A stretch of 64,000 bases of DNA from an uncultured Collinsella sp. (GCA_902470065.1 CABRFA010000001.1:41279-105278); one strand, 5' to 3'; shown: positions 17,225 through 25,449, counted from the stretch's first letter. Notes: generated by a model from the sequence alone, not told the origin. Made by a program: numbers and translations.

Positions 17225-18439
17225 ATGGGGGAATTCGTGCCGCGGCCCAAAACGCTCGGAGGGGAGTCGAACCTCGAAACCCCGGTCGAAACGCAGGCTG
17301 ACGGAGCGCCGCTTTTCCGCATAAGCGACCTGTCGGCGGGCTACGACAAGAAGGTCGTAGTCGAAGGCGTCGAGCTGGAGGTTCGCGCGGGCGACGTCGT
17401 GGCGCTCATCGGGCCGAACGGCTCGGGCAAGTCGACCATCTTGAAAACCATCACACGCCATCTGGCACCGCTTGCCGGCGCGGTCGAGCTCGACGGGCGG
17501 GAGATTTCCCGATGGAAGACAGCGGAGTTCGCAAGGAACCTTGCCGTTATGCTGACAGATCGACCCCGGACCGAGCTCCTCACCTGCCGCGATATCGTAG
17601 AGGCGGGAAGGCATCCCTACACCGGGCGAATGGGCACACTCTCGCCCGACGACCATAGTCGGGTCGACGAGGCCATGAAAACCGCACATGTGGAAGAGTT
17701 CGCCGAGCGCGACTTCATGCAGATAAGCGACGGGCAACGCCAGCGCGTCATGCTCGCACGCGCCATCGCGCAGGATCCGCGTGTGCTCGTGCTCGACGAG
17801 CCCACGTCATATCTCGATATACGCTACCAGATCGACCTGCTGCGAATACTTCGCCACCTTGCGAAATCGCGGAATGTTGCTGTCATCATGTCCATCCACG
17901 AACTCGAGCTCGCGCAGAAAAGCGCCGACAAGGTGATTTGCGTGAAGGACGGCCGGGTCTTCCGCGCCGGCGCACCCGAGGACATATTCACGCGCGAGAC
18001 GATTGGCGAGCTCTACGGCCTTCAACATGGCACCTTCAACGAGCGCTTCGGCAGCGTGGAAATTGGGCGCCCACACGGCGATGCGCACACGTTCGTCATC
18101 GCTGGCGCAGGTACGGGGTCGGCTGTGTTTCGCCAGCTCATCCGGCAGGGCAAGGCGTTCTACGCGGGCGTTCTGCACGAAGGGGACATCGACTGCGAGC
18201 TCGCGCGCGACCTGGCGACGGAATGCGTGGCCGAGCGCGCCTTCGAGCCGATCGGGGATAAAACCATAGCCCGCGCCAAAGAGCTCCTCGTCCACTGCGC
18301 GCGCCTTATCGTGTGCCCCGCCGCCTTCGGCACCATAAACGCCCGCAACGCAGAGCTCGTCGAGTTCGCACGCTCGCATAGTATCGAGGTCATGCGAGCG
18401 TGCAAAGGCGCATCGGAGGATTCCAATGGATACGCCTAG
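17225..18439 (+). CDS. ABC transporter ATPase with a C-terminal extra domain
   Basis: The 404-aa protein has a FecE/BtuD-type ATPase at residues 30-285: Walker A GPNGSGKST at 63-71, the signature region QISDGQRQR (LSGGQ changed to ISDGQ), Walker B VLVLDEPTSYLD and the switch histidine in SIHELEL. About 115 further residues follow (FVIAGAGTGSAVFRQL, FYAGVLHEGDIDCELA, CVAERAFEPIG, LIVCPAAFGTINARNAEL), beyond the usual length of 250-270. That region reads like a small nucleotide- or ligand-binding alpha/beta domain and could sense the imported ligand; its function is unknown to me. The ATG directly follows the permease stop. It is the last gene before the base composition changes. Confidence 0.88.
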   Translation: MGEFVPRPKTLGGESNLETPVETQADGAPLFRISDLSAGYDKKVVVEGVELEVRAGDVVALIGPNGSGKSTILKTITRHLAPLAGAVELDGREISRWKTAEFARNLAVMLTDRPRTELLTCRDIVEAGRHPYTGRMGTLSPDDHSRVDEAMKTAHVEEFAERDFMQISDGQRQRVMLARAIAQDPRVLVLDEPTSYLDIRYQIDLLRILRHLAKSRNVAVIMSIHELELAQKSADKVICVKDGRVFRAGAPEDIFTRETIGELYGLQHGTFNERFGSVEIGRPHGDAHTFVIAGAGTGSAVFRQLIRQGKAFYAGVLHEGDIDCELARDLATECVAERAFEPIGDKTIARAKELLVHCARLIVCPAAFGTINARNAELVEFARSHSIEVMRACKGASEDSNGYA

Positions 18440-18476
18440 GCGCGGCCCAAGAAATCGTCCGCATCCCCATCTGACA

Positions 18477-18495
18477 CTATTTCACCGCAACTTAG
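18477..18495. repeat. Left copy of a 19-bp inverted repeat flanking the radical SAM gene
   Basis: CTATTTCACCGCAACTTAG occurs here and as its exact reverse complement at 20155-20173. The two copies bracket the radical SAM gene. This copy also sits within 40 bases of the end of the cobalamin/transport region, at the composition change. Confidence 0.85.
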
Positions 18496-18574
18496 AAGGT
18501 GTCGGCGTATAACGCTTCACCCCAAATTAAATTGATTCGTTGAATAGACACATTACAAATCTTTAGACTTCGTT

Positions 18575-18596
18575 TAATCTACAAGTGGGTATTATC
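18575..18596 (+). promoter_or_regulatory. Putative TetR operator in front of the radical SAM gene
   Basis: TAATCTAC-N8-ATTATC is found here and, with the same 8-base spacing, at 20907-20928 in front of the TetR gene. The ATTATC half overlaps a TATTAT that would serve as the -10 box of the radical SAM gene, so binding should repress it. Confidence 0.7.
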
Positions 18597-18627
18597 ACAC
18601 ATTAAGCACACGTGAAAGGATATACCC

Positions 18628-20061
18628 ATGTCGCTTACACAGTCAGCAGAGCGTGCAGCGCTTAACAAGCTCATCGATTATCTCGACGACAACCCGCAAG
18701 AAAACATCGACAAAATCATGGACCTCGTGAACAAGCTGGTCCCCAATCGCGCATTTCCTGTACAGCGAGAGGCATTCACCAATGTCATCAAGAGCCGCGG
18801 CAATTGGTATGACCTGATCATGCGTGTGTTCAGCCTTAATCCCCAGATGCGAACCAAACTGCTTAAGACCCTCATTGTCGACGCCAACCTGCTTGCTTGG
18901 CCAGAGCAGGAAAAGAACCGCGAAAAGTACCAGTGCAACGTTCCATGGGCCATCCTGCTTGATCCCACGAGCGCCTGCAACCTGCATTGCACGGGCTGCT
19001 GGGCCGCCGAGTACGGCTACAAGCAGAATCTCTCGTTCGAAGACATCGACTCTATCGTTACACAGGGCAAAGAGCTCGGTACGCATATCTACATCTATAC
19101 CGGCGGCGAGCCGCTCGTCCGCAAGCACGACCTGATCAGAATTTGCGAAAAACATCAGGACTGCGTGTTTCTCTGCTTTACCAACTCCACGCTGATCGAC
19201 GAGGCCTTCTGCGACGATATGATTCGCGTAGGTAATTTTGTCCCCGCCATCAGCGCCGAGGGCAATGAGCACACCACCGACGCCCGTCGCGGCGAGGGTA
19301 CCTACGCAAAGATCGAGCACGCCATGAAACTCCTGCGCGAGCGCGACTTGCCGTTTGGTATCTCCACCTGTTGGACCAGCGCCAATACCGATACGGTTGC
19401 TACCGAGGAGAACATGGACTGGATGATCGGCGAGGGAGCACTCTTCTGCTGGTACTTCCACTTTATGCCGGTTGGCCGCAACGCAACCCCCGAGCTCATG
19501 CCCACGCCCGAGCAGCGCGAGCACATGTATCACTTTATCCGTGAAATGCGCGAGAAGAAGCCGCTGTTTACGCTCGACTTTCAAAACGATGGCGAGTTTG
19601 TAGGCGGATGTATCGCCGGAGGCCGCCGCTACCTGCACATCAACGCCGCCGGAGACGTGGAGCCGTGCGTGTTCATCCACTACTCAAACGCCAACATCCA
19701 CGATGTGAGCTTACTCGACGCGCTGCGCTCTCCCCTCTTTATGAAGTACTACGAGAACATGCCGTTTAACGACAACTACCTCAAACCATGTCCCATGCTC
19801 GAGAATCCCGACGTGCTGCCCAAACTGGTCGCCGAGAGTGGCGCAATGAGCACCGACCTAATCGAGAAGGAGTCACCCGAGCAGCTGCGCGAAAAGACCC
19901 AGGCTGCCGCCGAGGCATGGTCACCTGTCGCCGACCGCATCTGGAACGACTCCGACGATCCGTTATACGCCAAGCGTCACGAGGACAAGTCGCAGGGCAT
20001 GGCCGATAGCGACATGCACAAGTTCGAAAAACAGGGCCGCATACTCAAAAACGGCGATTAA
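18628..20061 (+). CDS. Radical SAM protein of unknown substrate
   Basis: The 477-aa protein has a helical N-terminal domain (1-105, with DYLDDNPQENIDKIMDLVNK), then the radical SAM cluster motif ACNLHCTGC near residue 117-125, YIYTGGEPL (the GGE motif for SAM), and a C-terminal region with GGCIAGGRRYLHINAAGDVEPC split by short gaps and a later KPCPMLENP, whose cysteines could hold a second cluster as in SPASM-like proteins. About 75 C-terminal residues are acidic and probably flexible. AAAGGA lies upstream of the ATG. The TetR gene downstream is convergent and shares an operator with it. Such proteins are common in anaerobes; I do not recognise the reaction. Confidence 0.9.
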   Translation: MSLTQSAERAALNKLIDYLDDNPQENIDKIMDLVNKLVPNRAFPVQREAFTNVIKSRGNWYDLIMRVFSLNPQMRTKLLKTLIVDANLLAWPEQEKNREKYQCNVPWAILLDPTSACNLHCTGCWAAEYGYKQNLSFEDIDSIVTQGKELGTHIYIYTGGEPLVRKHDLIRICEKHQDCVFLCFTNSTLIDEAFCDDMIRVGNFVPAISAEGNEHTTDARRGEGTYAKIEHAMKLLRERDLPFGISTCWTSANTDTVATEENMDWMIGEGALFCWYFHFMPVGRNATPELMPTPEQREHMYHFIREMREKKPLFTLDFQNDGEFVGGCIAGGRRYLHINAAGDVEPCVFIHYSNANIHDVSLLDALRSPLFMKYYENMPFNDNYLKPCPMLENPDVLPKLVAESGAMSTDLIEKESPEQLREKTQAAAEAWSPVADRIWNDSDDPLYAKRHEDKSQGMADSDMHKFEKQGRILKNGD

Positions 20062-20094
20062 TGCTGCCCTACACGACAAACGCTCAGAAATGAA

Positions 20095-20133
20095 GCGGAG
20101 CAGCCTCGAGGCTCATCTTCGAGGCTGCTCCGC
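20095..20133. terminator. Long hairpin between the convergent radical SAM and TetR genes
   Basis: GCGGAGCAGCCTCGA pairs perfectly with TCGAGGCTGCTCCGC around a 9-base loop. There is only a short CTT after it, so termination may be weak or factor-assisted. Position between two convergent genes favours a bidirectional terminator. Confidence 0.6.
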
Positions 20134-20154
20134 CTTACCATCAAAACAGTTTTA

Positions 20155-20222
20155 CTAAGTTGCGGTGAAATAGGGACTAGATCGGCCTTCCAATAGCCAA
20201 AACAATCCCTATTCCACCGCAA
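20155..20222. repeat. Right copy of the 19-bp inverted repeat plus a third, facing copy
   Basis: CTAAGTTGCGGTGAAATAG (20155-20173) is the exact reverse complement of 18477-18495. A third, near-identical facing copy CTATTCCACCGCAA lies at 20209-20222, so 20160-20222 can also fold into a hairpin with one mismatch in 17. Confidence 0.8.
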
Positions 20223-20249
20223 TTTCTTTAAGTTGTTGAATTATCGATG

Positions 20250-20861
20250 CTATTCGAAGCGAGATTCCAGGCTCGACAGGCCGTTGAGCGTGAGATCATT
20301 GGCAACCTCCGAGACGCGCTCGATGGGAACCGAGCCATCAGACAACGCCCACGTGCGATAGATACCGATAATACCCGATAGCAAAAACGCCAAATAGTAG
20401 TCGAACATCTCGTCCTTGAGACCTTGAGGCAGCAGATCGCGCTCGGCAATCTCGTGCTCGAGCGGCGCACGAAGACGAGCCATAAAATCATCGAGCGGAA
20501 TGTTCTCGATCAGCTGACGATTGAGCACCAAGTTGTTGCAAAGTGCCTCGTTAACGGTTTTAAAGAAGGTCGCCGCCGCGCCAAGAGCGCGCTCGTTGGT
20601 GTCGCCGTCCATTGAAGCAAGTGTTTTCTCGACCGAGTCGACAATCATCTCCACCACATCGACGGCAATGGCATCGAGCAGGCCGTCAACCGTGCCAAAG
20701 TGCACGTAGAAGGTTTTGCGGTCGACATTGGCCTCGCGCGCGATGGCACTCACCGTAATGTCTGCCAGCGGCTTTTCCATGAGCAGGCGCTCGAAAGCGG
20801 AAAGGATGGCATTACGGCTGCGAACGATGCGACGATCAAGACGCGGTTTGCTGGTTGCCAT
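20250..20861 (-). CDS. TetR/AcrR-family regulator
   Basis: A 203-aa regulator. The N-terminal helix-turn-helix is clear: RSRNAILSAFERLL, ITVSAIAREANVDRKTFYVHFGTVDGLL split over helix 2 and 3, followed by a helical ligand domain with no recognisable specificity. The start is the ATG at 20861 (MATSKPRLDRR), with AAGGGA upstream. A 22-bp sequence in its own leader matches one in front of the convergent radical SAM gene, so it probably represses both. The inducing ligand is unknown. Confidence 0.9.
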   Translation of the reverse strand: MATSKPRLDRRIVRSRNAILSAFERLLMEKPLADITVSAIAREANVDRKTFYVHFGTVDGLLDAIAVDVVEMIVDSVEKTLASMDGDTNERALGAAATFFKTVNEALCNNLVLNRQLIENIPLDDFMARLRAPLEHEIAERDLLPQGLKDEMFDYYLAFLLSGIIGIYRTWALSDGSVPIERVSEVANDLTLNGLSSLESRFE

Positions 20862-20906
20862 GGGCGTGTCCCTTCGATATGCGAGCATTCATCAACAGAT
20901 GAGAGA

Positions 20907-20928
20907 TAATCTACGTAAGAGGATTATC
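20907..20928 (-). promoter_or_regulatory. Putative TetR operator in front of the tetR gene
   Basis: TAATCTAC-N8-ATTATC, matching the copy at 18575-18596. It also contains the inverted repeat GATAATC/GATTATC (20905-20911 and 20922-20928). It lies 46 bases upstream of the tetR start, consistent with autoregulation. Confidence 0.7.
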
Positions 20929-20977
20929 CCCCATACAGCACAAATATGCCCCGCATCATGAAGAACGCACGACTGTC

Positions 20978-22285
20978 CTACTGCGACTTAGGGTGCTTCT
21001 TCTTATTGAGTACCGACGGAGATACGCGAATACCATCGCCTGTCTGGCGCACATAGGCTTTATGAGCCGGCTTAGCGGTCCCAGAAGCCTTCTGAGCCTG
21101 CTTCTTGGGATCAAAGGTAACAGCATTCGCGGGGTGCGGCTTAGTGGGCGCAGAGGGCGTCTGAGGCATGCGGCCGAGCTTGCGCATCACGCGATCCCAG
21201 CGCGCATGGATGCTCTCGTTGTGGGCGCTCTTAAGGCCCAGGAGGGGCGCAGCCAAAATGGTCGGCGCAATAAACGTAATGAGGCGCCACAGCAGATAGC
21301 CAGCGGTCGAAGCCGACCCAAAGAAATGACCCAAGAACAATGCAAAGCCGCCCTCAGCGCCACCAGTTCCACCGGGCAGGGGGACCGCAGAGCTCAGCAG
21401 CTGGACAAAGGCGCTCGCGGCCATGACCGAGAAAAAGTCGACCTCGTGGTGGCCAAAGGCAAGCATCAGGAAATACGGAACCAGATAGAAAAACGCGAGC
21501 TGCAGCATGGTGATAAACACGGTGAGCAGCATGGAAGAAAAATGTCCGGCTGAAAGCTTGAACTTCTCGGAGAAGGAGTAGATCTCGCCATCGACAAACG
21601 TGCGCCATCCCTCGATCTTAGTGGCCGAGACACCAATGCGCTCAAGCCAATTGATGATGCAATGGGCGACGCGCGTGACGGTCTTAGGCATGAGCGCGAC
21701 GGCGAAGATGCCCAGCAAGATGCAGCAGTGCCCACCAAAGCTAAAGACACACAGCAGCGTCATGTCGCCATAGCGCTCGGCAAAAAACGGCATGCGAGCA
21801 AGCAGTAGGATAGCGCCCCAGGCAACGAGGCCAAACTGATACACGATAAAGCGCGTGAACTGCGTGGCGCCAGCCTCGCCGACATTTTGGCCCGCCTTGG
21901 TCAGGCGGTAGATCTGGGCGGGAGTCGAGCCCATCATCATGGGCGTCAGGTTGCCAAAGAAGATGCCGCTCGCCTCGACCGAAATCAGGTCGCGGATGCC
22001 GACGGGTGAATATGGGTCGAGCCAGACGGCGATCGCATAGGCCACAATGCCAAAGAACAGATACATGAACATGCAAAGACACGCGACAACGAGCCATGGC
22101 GCCTGGACGCTCGACATTGCGGCCCAGAACTGCCCCATCTGCCCGGTTACCACCAGATAGACGATATAACCCACCAGCACGACGCCGATAAAGATGGCGC
22201 CGCGACGTGCGCTCTTATTGTCATCTCCGCCCGAGGCCTCAACCTCGACCTGGGGCTTAGACGTATGCTGAGAGGACTCCGTCAT
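20978..22285 (-). CDS. Lysylphosphatidylglycerol-synthase-like membrane protein (UPF0104 family)
   Basis: A 435-aa protein with eight or so hydrophobic helices matching the flippase half of MprF (LPG_synthase_TM). Visible family cues are GIFFGNLTPMMMGSTPAQIYRL, where the usual short PxxxGG-like motif sits, and SSAVPLPGGTGGAEGGF near residue 340. The C-terminal 75 residues are basic, Lys/Pro-rich and cytoplasmic. There is no lysyl-transferase domain, so it may move a lipid or polyprenyl-linked molecule rather than make lysyl-PG. The start at 22285 has AAGGAG upstream. It is followed by the TetR gene on the same strand, but with a 116-base gap. Confidence 0.85.
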   Translation of the reverse strand: MTESSQHTSKPQVEVEASGGDDNKSARRGAIFIGVVLVGYIVYLVVTGQMGQFWAAMSSVQAPWLVVACLCMFMYLFFGIVAYAIAVWLDPYSPVGIRDLISVEASGIFFGNLTPMMMGSTPAQIYRLTKAGQNVGEAGATQFTRFIVYQFGLVAWGAILLLARMPFFAERYGDMTLLCVFSFGGHCCILLGIFAVALMPKTVTRVAHCIINWLERIGVSATKIEGWRTFVDGEIYSFSEKFKLSAGHFSSMLLTVFITMLQLAFFYLVPYFLMLAFGHHEVDFFSVMAASAFVQLLSSAVPLPGGTGGAEGGFALFLGHFFGSASTAGYLLWRLITFIAPTILAAPLLGLKSAHNESIHARWDRVMRKLGRMPQTPSAPTKPHPANAVTFDPKKQAQKASGTAKPAHKAYVRQTGDGIRVSPSVLNKKKHPKSQ

Positions 22286-22390
22286 GAGACTCCTTCTAAC
22301 AGTCAAAATATCTTGGATATTGTACCCGTAAGGGGCATAGGCAGAACGCAAAGCTCTGGTTCAAACGGGAATTGCAGACGGTTGTTTGAA

Positions 22391-22426
22391 AATAAAAAAC
22401 CCGACCTTCCATGGGAAGACCGGGTA
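22391..22426 (-). terminator. Rho-independent terminator after the tRNA-Glu pair
   Basis: On the minus strand ACCCGGTCTTCC and GGAAGGTCGGGT form the stem around CAT, followed by TTTTTTATTTT. It ends the transcript of the two tRNA genes. Confidence 0.85.
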
Positions 22427-22435
22427 TCAAATGCG

Positions 22436-22512
22436 TGGTAGCCCGTACCAGATTCGAACTGGTGATCTCCGCCTTGAGAGGGCGGCGTCCTAAACCGCTA
22501 GACGAACGGGCC
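22436..22512 (-). tRNA. tRNA-Glu (anticodon CTC), copy 2
   Basis: The minus strand reads GGCCCGT at the 5' acceptor arm, an anticodon stem CCGCC with loop CTCTCAA (anticodon CTC, decoding GAG) and GGCGG, a TTCGAAT T-loop, the ACGGGCT 3' arm, discriminator A and an encoded CCA. The first acceptor pair is G-U. It is identical to the copy 22 bases upstream. Confidence 0.97.
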
Positions 22513-22534
22513 ATAAGCCTCAGCAGAAAACAAG

Positions 22535-22611
22535 TGGTAGCCCGTACCAGATTCGAACTGGTGATCTCCGCCTTGAGAGGGCGGCGTCCTAAACCGCTAG
22601 ACGAACGGGCC
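22535..22611 (-). tRNA. tRNA-Glu (anticodon CTC), copy 1
   Basis: Same 77-nt sequence as the downstream copy, including the encoded CCA. It is the first gene of the two-tRNA transcript, about 28 bases from the predicted start. Confidence 0.97.
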
Positions 22612-22645
22612 ACATGACATCTGCACTGCCGTGCTGCGAGGAAAT

Positions 22646-22674
22646 ATATTACGGGACAAAAAACGTCAGCGCAA
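22646..22674 (-). promoter_or_regulatory. Promoter of the tRNA-Glu pair
   Basis: On the minus strand TTGCGC (22674-22669) and TAATAT (22651-22646) are 17 bases apart. Transcription would start near 22639, some 28 bases before the first tRNA. Confidence 0.7.
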
Positions 22675-22738
22675 GAAGAAATTCCAAATTGCCGAAAAAT
22701 TGTCGTCAGGTTATGGAACACGCAGGTAAACTGGGTAG

Positions 22739-24133
22739 CTAATTCAAGTTGAGATGGACCAAAAGAGCTTCGCGCTCGTTGGGAATATTGTCTTCGATCA
22801 CGGCGTCGAGGGCGGAGTTGAGAAGCTGACCCAGTTCCGGCCCGGGCTTGACTCCGGCACGGATCAGGTCACCGCCGTTGATGGCAAGCATCTTGAGCGT
22901 ATAGGGCTCCCCCGCCTCAAGCAGTTCGTGGGCGAGCGAGCGCATCTCCTCGATCGTCTCGACGTAATAGAAGCACGAGGGCGCCTTGCCAAGCGTATCG
23001 GCACGCTTAAGGTCCATGAGCTCGTCCATCAGACGCGGCGTATCGACACCCTCGCCCGAAAGCGCGCGCATCATATTGAGCAGGCAGGATCGCTCGGGGC
23101 GCAGCGGCTTATCGTGGTATTTGATCAGCAGGCACACATCGCGCACCAAATCGTGCGAGAGTGCCAGGCGATCCATGATGACACGCGCCTTCTTGGCGCC
23201 GAGCTCGGGATGACCGTAAAAGTGGCCGCTGCCGGCGTGATCGACCGTAAAGCAATCAGGCTTGGAGACGTCGTGCAAAAACGCCGCCCACATAAGGCTC
23301 GACGATGGCACGACGCCGTCGCACAGCGCCAGCTCCCCTGCCACCGTCAGCACGCGGGCGATATGCTCGTAGACGTTAAAAGCATGATAGACACTGCGTT
23401 GATCAAACCCGCGACCCGCTGCCAACTCGGGCACGGCGGCGCAGATGAGCTCGGGGTAGCGCAGCATCGCGTCTCCCCCGTGGCCAGTCGAGAAAATGCC
23501 CTCGAGCTCAATACCCACGCGCTCGCGCGCCACGGCATCGAGCAGCGGCGCGCACTCGGCAAGCGCACGCTTAGTCTCGAGCTCAATCATAAAGTCCAGA
23601 CGGCAGGCAAAGCGCACCGCACGCAGCATGCGCAGAGCGTCCTCGTTAAAGCGACGCTTGGGATCGCCGACAGCGCGAATCAGCTTGCGCTCCAAGTCAC
23701 CCTGGCCGTCGTAGCGGTCGACAAGCCCGCGCTCGGGATGCCAGGCCATGGCGTTGACGGTAAAGTCGCGGCGCGCCAGATCGTCCTCGAGCGAGGCGGC
23801 ACGCTCCACGCTCTGAGGATGGCGCCCATCCGTATAGAAGCCATCCAGACGGTACGTAGTGACCTCGATACGCTCGCCATCGGAAATAGCCGTGATTCCG
23901 CCAAATTTAATGCCCGACTCCACAACCACGATGCCGGCGGCCTCGAGCGCCGCCTTGGACTCCTGCCACAGGCCGCTACAGCACATATCAACATCGTGGC
24001 TGGGGCGCCCCATCAGGGCGTCGCGCACCCAACCGCCTACGTACCAAGCCTCAAGACCAGCCGCCTCAAGCGCACGCAGGACGCGCAGGGAGGCATCGGA
24101 CGGTTGCGTACCGTTGAGCGAAACATTGCACAT
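22739..24133 (-). CDS. cca: CCA-adding enzyme / tRNA nucleotidyltransferase with HD domain
   Basis: Adds or repairs the 3' CCA of tRNAs. The 464-aa protein has the class II nucleotidyltransferase head: VGGWVRDALMGRPSHDVDM (GG..R..L and the DxD metal pair) near residue 35-53, EVTTYR, LARRDFTVNAMAW, and PKRRFNEDALRMLRA. A metal-dependent HD domain follows (YHAFNVYEHIARVL, AAFLHDVSKP). I use the ATG at 24133 because AGGAGG lies 8 bases upstream; an in-frame GTG at 24151 lies upstream of that site. It sits next to the tRNA-Glu pair, which already encodes CCA, so its role there is repair. Confidence 0.93.
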   Translation of the reverse strand: MCNVSLNGTQPSDASLRVLRALEAAGLEAWYVGGWVRDALMGRPSHDVDMCCSGLWQESKAALEAAGIVVVESGIKFGGITAISDGERIEVTTYRLDGFYTDGRHPQSVERAASLEDDLARRDFTVNAMAWHPERGLVDRYDGQGDLERKLIRAVGDPKRRFNEDALRMLRAVRFACRLDFMIELETKRALAECAPLLDAVARERVGIELEGIFSTGHGGDAMLRYPELICAAVPELAAGRGFDQRSVYHAFNVYEHIARVLTVAGELALCDGVVPSSSLMWAAFLHDVSKPDCFTVDHAGSGHFYGHPELGAKKARVIMDRLALSHDLVRDVCLLIKYHDKPLRPERSCLLNMMRALSGEGVDTPRLMDELMDLKRADTLGKAPSCFYYVETIEEMRSLAHELLEAGEPYTLKMLAINGGDLIRAGVKPGPELGQLLNSALDAVIEDNIPNEREALLVHLNLN

Positions 24134-24270
24134 GCCTATGGCCTCCTGCACTTGTGAGCGTTAATCGATGGTTCTCAAGAAGTCTAACAAGAAACGAGAA
24201 AGCGCGCACACGCAATCGCGTCGTTGATTAGATAAAACGAGACAGCAGACACCACATATGTTCAGCGCGC

Positions 24271-24306
24271 AAAAAACACCCGCCTTGGTAATCCAAAGCG
24301 GGTGTT
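24271..24306 (-). terminator. Terminator after the first PfkB kinase gene
   Basis: On the minus strand ACACCCGC and GCGGGTGT form a stem around TTTGGATTACCAAG, followed by TTTTT. Confidence 0.85.
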
Positions 24307-24328
24307 CGGCAACGATGTATCGATGCGG

Positions 24329-25261
24329 CTAGCAGACCTGGCGAACCTCGATGTGCTTCTTATATTCGTCCACCTTGGCAAAATCGCCCAGACCGGGGCA
24401 CTCGACCACGTTGGCGCCGGTGGCCATCGAAAGACGCAGGGCGTCCTCGACGCGCTCGGGGGCGTCGTGCCACACGGACAAGAAGGCAGCGAGCGAGGAA
24501 TCGCCGGCGCACACCGTCGACAGCAGCTTGACGTCGAAGGTGCGGTTGGCAAACCAGATATGCTCGCCGTTGGAGAAGTACGCGCCGTCGCCACCGAGGG
24601 TCAGCAGCACGTTCTTGGCGCCCTTGGCGTGCAGCTCGGCCATCGCGCCCTTGACGGACTCGTCGTCGCCACCGCTCACCTTGATGCCAAAGATGTCGAG
24701 CAGCTCGTCATCATTGGGCTTGATCAGCAGTGGCTCCAGAGCAATGAGGTCTGCCAGCTGATGGCTCGAGATGTCGAGGACGAACTCGGCCCCCTTGGCC
24801 TTGACACGGCGCAGGACCTCGGCCAAGAAGCCCTCGGAAGTGTTGGGAGGCAGCGAGCCGCTGATGACCAGGCAGGTCATGTCATCGAGCGAATCGATAA
24901 GTTCAAACATCTCCTGCTCGTTGGCCTCATTGATGGCGGCACCGGCATTGACCATGTTGTACTCGGTGTCGGGACCGGCGTTGAGGAACACATTGACGCG
25001 CGTGATGCCGTCGGTCCACACGGGCTTGACGGGCACGCCCAGGGCCTCGGCGCCCTTAACGATAAACTCACCCGAGAAGCCGGCGAAGAAACCCAGGATC
25101 GTGGTGTCGACACCATAGTGGTCAAGCGTAAACGAGACGTTGAGGCCCTTGCCGTTGGGCGTGTAGACGGCGTTGCGAGTACGCGTGACGGTGTTGGCAG
25201 CAAGGCCGTCGCAGGCGATGTTGTAGTCAATGGCGGGATTTGCAGTGAGCGTGTAAATCAT
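24329..25261 (-). CDS. fruK: 1-phosphofructokinase-like PfkB kinase (copy A)
   Basis: A 310-aa sugar kinase of the FruK/LacC branch: IYTLTANPAIDY at the N-terminus, NGKGLNVSFTL near residue 37, FFAGFSGEFIV, ISGSLPP near 127, LLIKPNDDE, and the catalytic Asp in CAGDSSLAAF near 250. The usual GAGD motif is CAGD here. The start at 25261 has AAAGGA upstream. Placed beside ptsI, ptsH and a fructose EII gene, it most likely phosphorylates fructose-1-phosphate to fructose-1,6-bisphosphate; tagatose-6-phosphate is the main alternative. It has its own terminator and a paralogue directly upstream. Confidence 0.87.
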   Translation of the reverse strand: MIYTLTANPAIDYNIACDGLAANTVTRTRNAVYTPNGKGLNVSFTLDHYGVDTTILGFFAGFSGEFIVKGAEALGVPVKPVWTDGITRVNVFLNAGPDTEYNMVNAGAAINEANEQEMFELIDSLDDMTCLVISGSLPPNTSEGFLAEVLRRVKAKGAEFVLDISSHQLADLIALEPLLIKPNDDELLDIFGIKVSGGDDESVKGAMAELHAKGAKNVLLTLGGDGAYFSNGEHIWFANRTFDVKLLSTVCAGDSSLAAFLSVWHDAPERVEDALRLSMATGANVVECPGLGDFAKVDEYKKHIEVRQVC

Positions 25262-25390
25262 GAATGTTCCTTTCACGAAGCAACGTGTTAATGAAAGTAT
25301 ATTCCACGCATCGGTAAAAGGCTAGGACAACTCGGTGAACGGTGTGGAAGCGATGAAGTACGGCGGGGCACCTCTCCCCCGTGGCGGAAC

Positions 25391-25421
25391 AAAAAGGCGC
25401 CCCAGCCGAAACCGGGGCGCC
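25391..25421 (-). terminator. Terminator between the two PfkB kinase genes
   Basis: On the minus strand GGCGCCCC and GGGGCGCC pair around GGTTTCGGCT and are followed by TTTTTG. Each kinase therefore appears to be a separate transcript or strongly attenuated unit. Confidence 0.87.
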
Positions 25422-25449
25422 ACATGCGCACGAATATGTCGCGTTTCGA

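Noticed and set aside
22436..22611. Duplicated tRNA-Glu as a possible integration (att) site
   Set aside because: Two complete functional tRNAs with one promoter and one terminator; no integrase or partial tRNA copy nearby.
22411..22617. 68-codon frame across the tRNA pair
   Set aside because: It reads through both tRNA-Glu genes; the repeated peptide only reflects the duplicated tRNA sequence.
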